Assembly: GCA_945862035.1 (NCBI GenBank) | Contig: CAMAXB010000087.1 | Coordinates: 1-10,451 of the forward strand | Length of the DNA stretch: 10,451 bases | DNA from: Opitutus sp. GAS368 | GTDB lineage: Bacteria > Verrucomicrobiota > Verrucomicrobiia > Opitutales > Opitutaceae | Direction: 5' to 3' | Shown here: in pieces, positions 7,085 through 10,451 of the stretch | Layout of the letters: each line of letters begins with the position of its first letter | How positions within the stretch are numbered: position 1 is the stretch's first letter | Made by a program: the position numbers and the translations under genes | Notes under the pieces: generated by a model | What the model was told of the DNA's origin: nothing | The model's input: only the letters and a program-made list of their open reading frames with translations | The model's database searches: none

Positions 7085-7554
7085 TTCGCTAGGGCGGCCT
7101 TGACGGCCTCGAAATTCGGCAGGTCCTTCGGCGTCGCGGTCTGCTCCGCGTACTTGACCACGCCGTCCTGGCCGATGACGAACGCCGCGCGGGCGGAGGT
7201 GTCACCAATGCCGGCCAGCATGGGGAAGAGAACCCCGTAGGCCTTGGTCACTTCCTTGTTCAGGTCGCTCGCGAGCGTGACGGTGATCTTGTTCGCCGCC
7301 GCCCACGCCTCTTGGGTGAACGGGCTGTCGACGCTGACGGCGATGACATCCGCGCCGAGCGCGCCGTAGGCGCCAAGACCGGAGCTGAGATCGCACATCT
7401 CCTGGGTGCACACGCCGGTGTAGGCCAGCGGGAAGAAGAGCAGCACGGTCTGCTTCCGGCCAAAATTGTCGCTGAGCTTGATGTCCTTGAGGCCATCGGC
7501 CGCTTTGGACTTGAGGGTGAAATCAGGGGCCTTGGAGCCAACTGCGATAGGCAT
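7078..7554 (-). CDS. Peroxiredoxin (AhpC/TSA superfamily, BCP/AhpE-like)
   Basis: A thiol peroxidase that reduces hydrogen peroxide or organic hydroperoxides in the cytoplasm. The 158-residue thioredoxin-fold protein has the PxxxTxxC peroxidase motif (P42, T46, peroxidatic C49 in FPLAYTGVCTQEMC). A second cysteine, C54, lies five residues on, the spacing of the resolving cysteine in atypical BCP/PrxQ enzymes. R122 (SARAAFVIG) fits the conserved active-site arginine. There is no signal peptide. BCP-like with a C49-C54 disulphide is the likeliest type; an AhpE-like one-cysteine mechanism is the alternative. It is divergent from tyrS across 260 bases. acnA, whose iron-sulphur cluster is peroxide-sensitive, follows on the same strand, so shared stress logic is possible but inferred. 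The ATG at 7554 lacks a Shine-Dalgarno. Confidence 0.93.
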   Translation of the reverse strand: MPIAVGSKAPDFTLKSKAADGLKDIKLSDNFGRKQTVLLFFPLAYTGVCTQEMCDLSSGLGAYGALGADVIAVSVDSPFTQEAWAAANKITVTLASDLNKEVTKAYGVLFPMLAGIGDTSARAAFVIGQDGVVKYAEQTATPKDLPNFEAVKAALAKS

Positions 7555-7814
7555 GGTCGGGGGGATAAAGGTTGGTGACGGAGCCGCACCCAGAACAGGG
7601 GGACGACAGAATGGCCAAGTTAGGGTCCGGCGCCCCCGGCGGGCAAACCGTTTTTCCGGGTAAAAGACCTTATTCTGTTTCCCACGCAGTCGCCATTAGC
7701 TTTTCTGGATTCGAGCGTTGCGCCATGCAAGATCCCGGCCCGCGAACGGCGAGACGGCCCGAAAACACCCTTGCCCCTCCCCCGCCCCACCCGGTTAGCC
7801 TGCTCTCCCTCGCT
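7555..7814. promoter_or_regulatory. Divergent intergenic region between peroxiredoxin and tyrS
   Basis: This 260-base gap must carry promoters for both divergent genes. I found no convincing -35/-10 pair; a TATTCT at 7671-7676 lacks a partner at suitable spacing. No T-box specifier structure or conserved T-box sequence is recognisable upstream of tyrS. The last 60 bases before tyrS are strongly C/T-rich. An open frame from 7572 runs in phase into tyrS but resembles nothing in TyrS proteins, and I read it as non-coding leader. Confidence 0.4.
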
Positions 7815-9101
7815 ATGAACCTGATCGACGACCTCCAATGGCGCGGCCTCCTCGCCGACTGCACCGACCTCGCTGCGCTCTCCCAGCGCGTGGCCGAGGG
7901 TCCGGTAACGCTCTACTGCGGCTTCGATCCGACGGGTGACTCCCTCCATGTCGGCCACCTGATGGGCCAGCTGACCCTGCGTCGCTTTCAACTCGCCGGC
8001 CACCACCCGATTGCCCTCGCGGGCGGCGCCACCGGCATGATCGGAGACCCCTCAGGTAAGTCCGCCGAGCGCAATCTGCTCACGCGCGAGCAGCTGTCGC
8101 GGAACGTCGCTTCCATCAAGGGCCAGCTCGCGCGCCTGCTGGATTTCGACACCGCCGGGAACCCGGCCCGCTTGGTCGACAACGCCGACTGGACCGCGCC
8201 CATCAGCTTTCTTGATTTCCTTCGCGATGTCGGAAAGCACTTTTCCCTCAACGTCATGCTCGCCAAGGACTCGGTGAAGTCCCGCAGGGAAGGTGATCAT
8301 GGTATCAGCTACACCGAGTTCAGCTACCAGCTGCTCCAGGCATTTGACTTTTTCCACCTGCGGCAGGCCTTTGGCTGCGAGCTGCAGATCGGCGGCTCCG
8401 ACCAGTGGGGCAACATCACCGCGGGTACGGAGCTCGTCCGCAAGAAGCTCGGAGTGCAGGCGTGGGGCTGGACCTTTCCGCTCATCACCAAGTCCGACGG
8501 CACGAAATTCGGCAAGACGGAGGGCGGCGCCGTCTGGCTCGATCCTCTGCGAACGAGCCCCTACAAGTTCTACCAGTTCTTTGTGAACACCGAGGACGCC
8601 AAGGTCTCCGAGTACCTGCGCAAGTTCACCTTCCTTTCCCGCGCGGAGATTGAGGCGCTCGAAGCGTCGCATGCGACCAACCCGGGCGCCCGCGAGGCCC
8701 ACAAGGCGCTGGGCTCCGAGGTCACCCGCCTCGTCCACGGAGCGGCCGCGCTCGAGGGAGCCCTCAAGGCCAGTGCAATTCTCTTTGGCGCCGAGATTGG
8801 CGACACCTCCGAAGAGGTTTTCCGCGACGTCGTCGGCGAGATCCCCACCAAGGACGTCACCGCCGCCCAGCTCAACGCACCCGGCACCGCTCTGACTGAA
8901 CTTCTTGTTCACTGCGGGCTGGCCCCCTCGAAGGGTCAGGCGCGCAAGGATATCGAGGGCGGGGGCGTCTACATCAACAACGTCAAGGCCGCCGCCGACG
9001 CGCCCAACCGGACGCTCACGTCGACCGATCTGCTTTTCGGCAAGTACCTCCTTCTCCGCAAGGGCAAGCGCACCTACGCCGTGCTCACCTTGGCCGCTTG
9101 A
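7815..9101 (+). CDS. tyrS: Tyrosine--tRNA ligase (TyrRS), bacterial TyrS type
   Basis: A class I aminoacyl-tRNA synthetase that charges tRNA-Tyr. The 428-residue length fits the E. coli TyrS type (about 424). The catalytic domain shows YCGFDPTGDSLHVGHL, with the HIGH signature as HVGH (45-48). Also present are GGATGMIGDPSG (70-81), YTEFSYQLLQAFDF (166-179) for tyrosine recognition, QIGGSDQWGNI (191-201), and KFGKT (231-235) as the KMSKS loop. Residues about 357-428 form the C-terminal S4 tRNA-binding domain (TELLVHCGLAPSKGQARKDI). I chose the ATG at 7815 because the family begins just before the LIDDLQWRGL-type helix; an in-frame extension upstream is low-complexity. There is no Shine-Dalgarno, and 16 of the 20 preceding bases are C or T. 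The rraA-family gene follows after 26 bases. Confidence 0.97.
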   Translation: MNLIDDLQWRGLLADCTDLAALSQRVAEGPVTLYCGFDPTGDSLHVGHLMGQLTLRRFQLAGHHPIALAGGATGMIGDPSGKSAERNLLTREQLSRNVASIKGQLARLLDFDTAGNPARLVDNADWTAPISFLDFLRDVGKHFSLNVMLAKDSVKSRREGDHGISYTEFSYQLLQAFDFFHLRQAFGCELQIGGSDQWGNITAGTELVRKKLGVQAWGWTFPLITKSDGTKFGKTEGGAVWLDPLRTSPYKFYQFFVNTEDAKVSEYLRKFTFLSRAEIEALEASHATNPGAREAHKALGSEVTRLVHGAAALEGALKASAILFGAEIGDTSEEVFRDVVGEIPTKDVTAAQLNAPGTALTELLVHCGLAPSKGQARKDIEGGGVYINNVKAAADAPNRTLTSTDLLFGKYLLLRKGKRTYAVLTLAA

Positions 9102-9127
9102 TTTCTCCTCCGCCAAACCACTCCCTC

Positions 9128-9616
9128 ATGGCCTCTCGCTCATTCAAAACCGCCGATCTTATGGATGCCCATCCGGCAAGCCGCAGCTGCGCCACTCAGC
9201 TCCGATCGTTCGGAGGGCGCGCGTCCTTTGCGGGCCCGATTCGCACGGTCCGGTGCCTGGATGACAATGCCCTGATCCGCCGCACGCTGGAACAGGCCTC
9301 GCCCGGGACGGTGCTGGTGGTCGATGGCGGGGGTTCGCTGGACCGAGCCCTGGTGGGCGACAATCTGGCCGGCATCGCCGCGCAAAACGGCTGGGCCGGC
9401 ATCCTTGTCAACGGCGCGGTCCGCGACGTGGAGACGCTGAGGCCCATTGACCTCGGCCTTTTCGCCCTCGGTACCAACCCTCACCGGAGCAACCATGCGG
9501 GCGTGGGCGAGGTCGATGTACCGGTCGCTTTCGGCGGCGTCCAGTTCACTCCGGGCGCGTGGCTGTACGCGGACGCCGACGGCGTCATTGTGTCGGCGAC
9601 GGAGCTGCGGAGCTGA
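9128..9616 (+). CDS. rraA: RraA-family protein, probable HMG/oxaloacetate-type aldolase or decarboxylase
   Basis: A 162-residue RraA-fold protein: FGGRASFAGPIRTV (28-41), VLVVDGGGSLDRALVGDNLA (62-81), ILVNGAVRDVETL (92-104) and FGGVQFTPGAWLYADADG (135-152) match the family throughout. E. coli RraA inhibits RNase E. Other members are metal-dependent 4-hydroxy-4-methyl-2-oxoglutarate aldolases that also decarboxylate oxaloacetate, marked by a D-X20-R-D motif. Here D78, R99 and D100 fit it exactly, whereas E. coli RraA has A and Q at the aspartate positions. I therefore favour enzymatic activity over RNase E regulation. I chose the ATG at 9128 because it gives the normal family N-terminus; a TTG at 9098 overlapping the tyrS stop is the alternative. 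It is likely co-transcribed with tyrS and ends 23 bases before the terminator hairpin. No Shine-Dalgarno is visible. Confidence 0.93.
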   Translation: MASRSFKTADLMDAHPASRSCATQLRSFGGRASFAGPIRTVRCLDDNALIRRTLEQASPGTVLVVDGGGSLDRALVGDNLAGIAAQNGWAGILVNGAVRDVETLRPIDLGLFALGTNPHRSNHAGVGEVDVPVAFGGVQFTPGAWLYADADGVIVSATELRS

Positions 9617-9639
9617 GATTCCGGGTGAGATGAAAACAA

Positions 9640-9665
9640 AAGGCCGCTCCTGCCGGAGCGGCCTT
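9640..9665. terminator. Bidirectional intrinsic terminator between convergent rraA and metallopeptidase
   Basis: AAGGCCGCTCC (9640-9650) and GGAGCGGCCTT (9655-9665) form a perfect 11-bp stem with a TGCC loop. Read on the minus strand it is followed by TTTTGTTTTC, a good T-tract for the metallopeptidase gene. Read on the plus strand the tract is weaker (TTGAACGTTTT). It sits between the ends of the convergent genes, 23 bases after the rraA stop and 26 before the metallopeptidase stop. Confidence 0.9.
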
Positions 9666-9691
9666 GAACGTTTTGCGGTACCGGCGAGAAC

Positions 9692-10381
9692 TCAGTTTTC
9701 GCGCCGGCCCGACAGCATCATGAGAATGTGCAGGAGCGAACCCAGCGAAGCCACAAAGGCCGCGACATAAGTCAGGGCAGCCGCGTCGAGCGTCTCATGG
9801 ACACCCGGCATCTCGTCGCGATCGACGATGCCGAGGTTGACCAACTGCGCCTTCGCCCGACGGCTGGCGTCGAATTCCACCGGCAGCGTAACGAACTGGA
9901 ACACGCAGATGATGCCCAGCGCGATCGCCCCGAAGAGCAGCAACTTGCCGCCGATCGCCGAGCTGATGAGGAAGATACCCGCAATCAGGACGAAGTTGGC
10001 CACGCTCGCGGCAATCTGCGTCGCCGGTGCCATGGTCTGGCGGATGGTCATCATCGAGTAGCCGACCTTGTGCTGGATGGCATGACCCGCCTCGTGGGCC
10101 GCCACCCCGAGAGCTGCGAGGCTGGTCCCGCGATAGTTGTGCTGCGACAGCGCCAGACGACGATGGATCGGGTCGTAATGGTCAGTCAGTTCACCCGGAA
10201 CTTCGACAATTTCAACGTTGGTAATTCCGGCCGAAGTCATGACCGCCTCAGCCGCCTCGCGACCGGTGATGCGACCACGCGACGGAATCTGCACGTTCTT
10301 CGCGTAAGCGCTGCGGATCTTCGTCTGCGCGTACAGACCGAAGAGCATGGGAACGATAATGAGGGCAATCCAGATGAGCAT
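9692..10381 (-). CDS. Membrane zinc metallopeptidase, YugP-like
   Basis: A 229-residue protein of the YugP-like neutral zinc metallopeptidase family. The HExxH zinc motif lies in AAHEAGHAIQH (H96, E97, H100), and PVEFDASRRA (168-177) supplies the likely third ligand, E169. Predicted membrane segments are at about 2-18, 120-142, 145-166 and 198-222, so it is an integral membrane protein with the catalytic site near the membrane. Substrates of the family are not established. I chose the ATG at 10381, which starts directly in the first membrane helix as in relatives. An in-frame ATG at 10417 would add 12 polar residues and cannot be excluded. The gene is convergent with rraA and ends before the shared terminator. 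No Shine-Dalgarno precedes either start. The remaining bases to 10451 hold nothing I can identify. Confidence 0.9.
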   Translation of the reverse strand: MLIWIALIIVPMLFGLYAQTKIRSAYAKNVQIPSRGRITGREAAEAVMTSAGITNVEIVEVPGELTDHYDPIHRRLALSQHNYRGTSLAALGVAAHEAGHAIQHKVGYSMMTIRQTMAPATQIAASVANFVLIAGIFLISSAIGGKLLLFGAIALGIICVFQFVTLPVEFDASRRAKAQLVNLGIVDRDEMPGVHETLDAAALTYVAAFVASLGSLLHILMMLSGRREN

Positions 10382-10451
10382 GGTAGGTAAGTGGGTTGTT
10401 TGGACGGAACGTTGCATGACTGGCCCCGATCTTGCAACCGGGTGCCATCAA

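Noticed and set aside
7572..7814. In-frame 81-codon N-terminal extension of TyrS
   Set aside because: TyrS of this type starts at the ATG at 7815; the extension is Pro/Arg-rich low-complexity sequence occupying the divergent promoter region.
7555..7814. T-box riboswitch upstream of tyrS
   Set aside because: No recognisable T-box sequence or terminator/antiterminator pair, and this regulation is mainly a Firmicutes trait.
8052..9116. 354-codon minus-strand open frame opposite tyrS
   Set aside because: Antisense to an intact TyrS; the translation is low-complexity and matches no family I recognise.
1..10451. A novel defence, mobile or biosynthetic system
   Set aside because: Every substantial open frame that is not a shadow belongs to a known housekeeping or widespread family. 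No integrase, transposase, CRISPR repeat, tRNA or attachment-site pattern was found.

Overview
The window is an ordinary, gene-dense chromosomal segment of a high-GC bacterium (roughly 60-65% GC by eye). I see no prophage, insertion sequence, CRISPR array, toxin system or biosynthetic cluster. The best guess is a Verrucomicrobiota member near Opitutaceae. That rests on the DksA-like protein with a degenerate zinc finger and a Lys/Ala/Pro-rich tail lying directly before lspA (a pairing I recall from the related chlamydiae), on iterated REP-like intergenic repeats, and on the general gene content. It is an inference; no rRNA or other marker is present.

Layout. (1) Plus strand, 1-1426: the 3' part of the dksA-like gene, then lspA, with an inverted, iterated repeat spanning the junction and the lspA start. 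(2) Minus strand, read from right to left, 7554 to 1449: peroxiredoxin, aconitase acnA, a STAS-domain protein, trpB and yicC. Gaps are 111, 64, 107 and 34 bases, so this could be one or several transcription units. The prx-acnA gap carries a second inverted repeat, and the acnA-STAS gap an 8-bp hairpin. yicC converges on lspA across 22 bases that include a 14-bp palindrome. (3) Plus strand, 7815-9616: tyrS then an rraA-family gene 26 bases later, divergent from the peroxiredoxin across a 260-base gap. (4) A strong bidirectional terminator hairpin at 9640-9665 separates rraA from a convergent minus-strand membrane zinc metallopeptidase gene (9692-10381).

Functions. The genes are housekeeping: stringent-type transcription control (DksA-like), lipoprotein maturation (LspA), RNA turnover (YicC), tryptophan synthesis (TrpB), TCA cycle (AcnA), peroxide detoxification (Prx), tRNA charging (TyrS), oxoacid aldolase/decarboxylase (RraA family) and membrane proteolysis. 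No shared pathway links them all. The 4Fe-4S aconitase downstream of a peroxiredoxin is a plausible oxidative-stress pairing, but that is inference.

The most interesting signals are not genes. None of the nine visible start codons has a Shine-Dalgarno motif, and several leaders are strikingly pyrimidine-rich. A REP-like repeat is partly translated as the LspA N-terminus. The RraA protein carries the D-X20-R-D motif of the aldolase-active branch rather than the E. coli-type regulator sequence.
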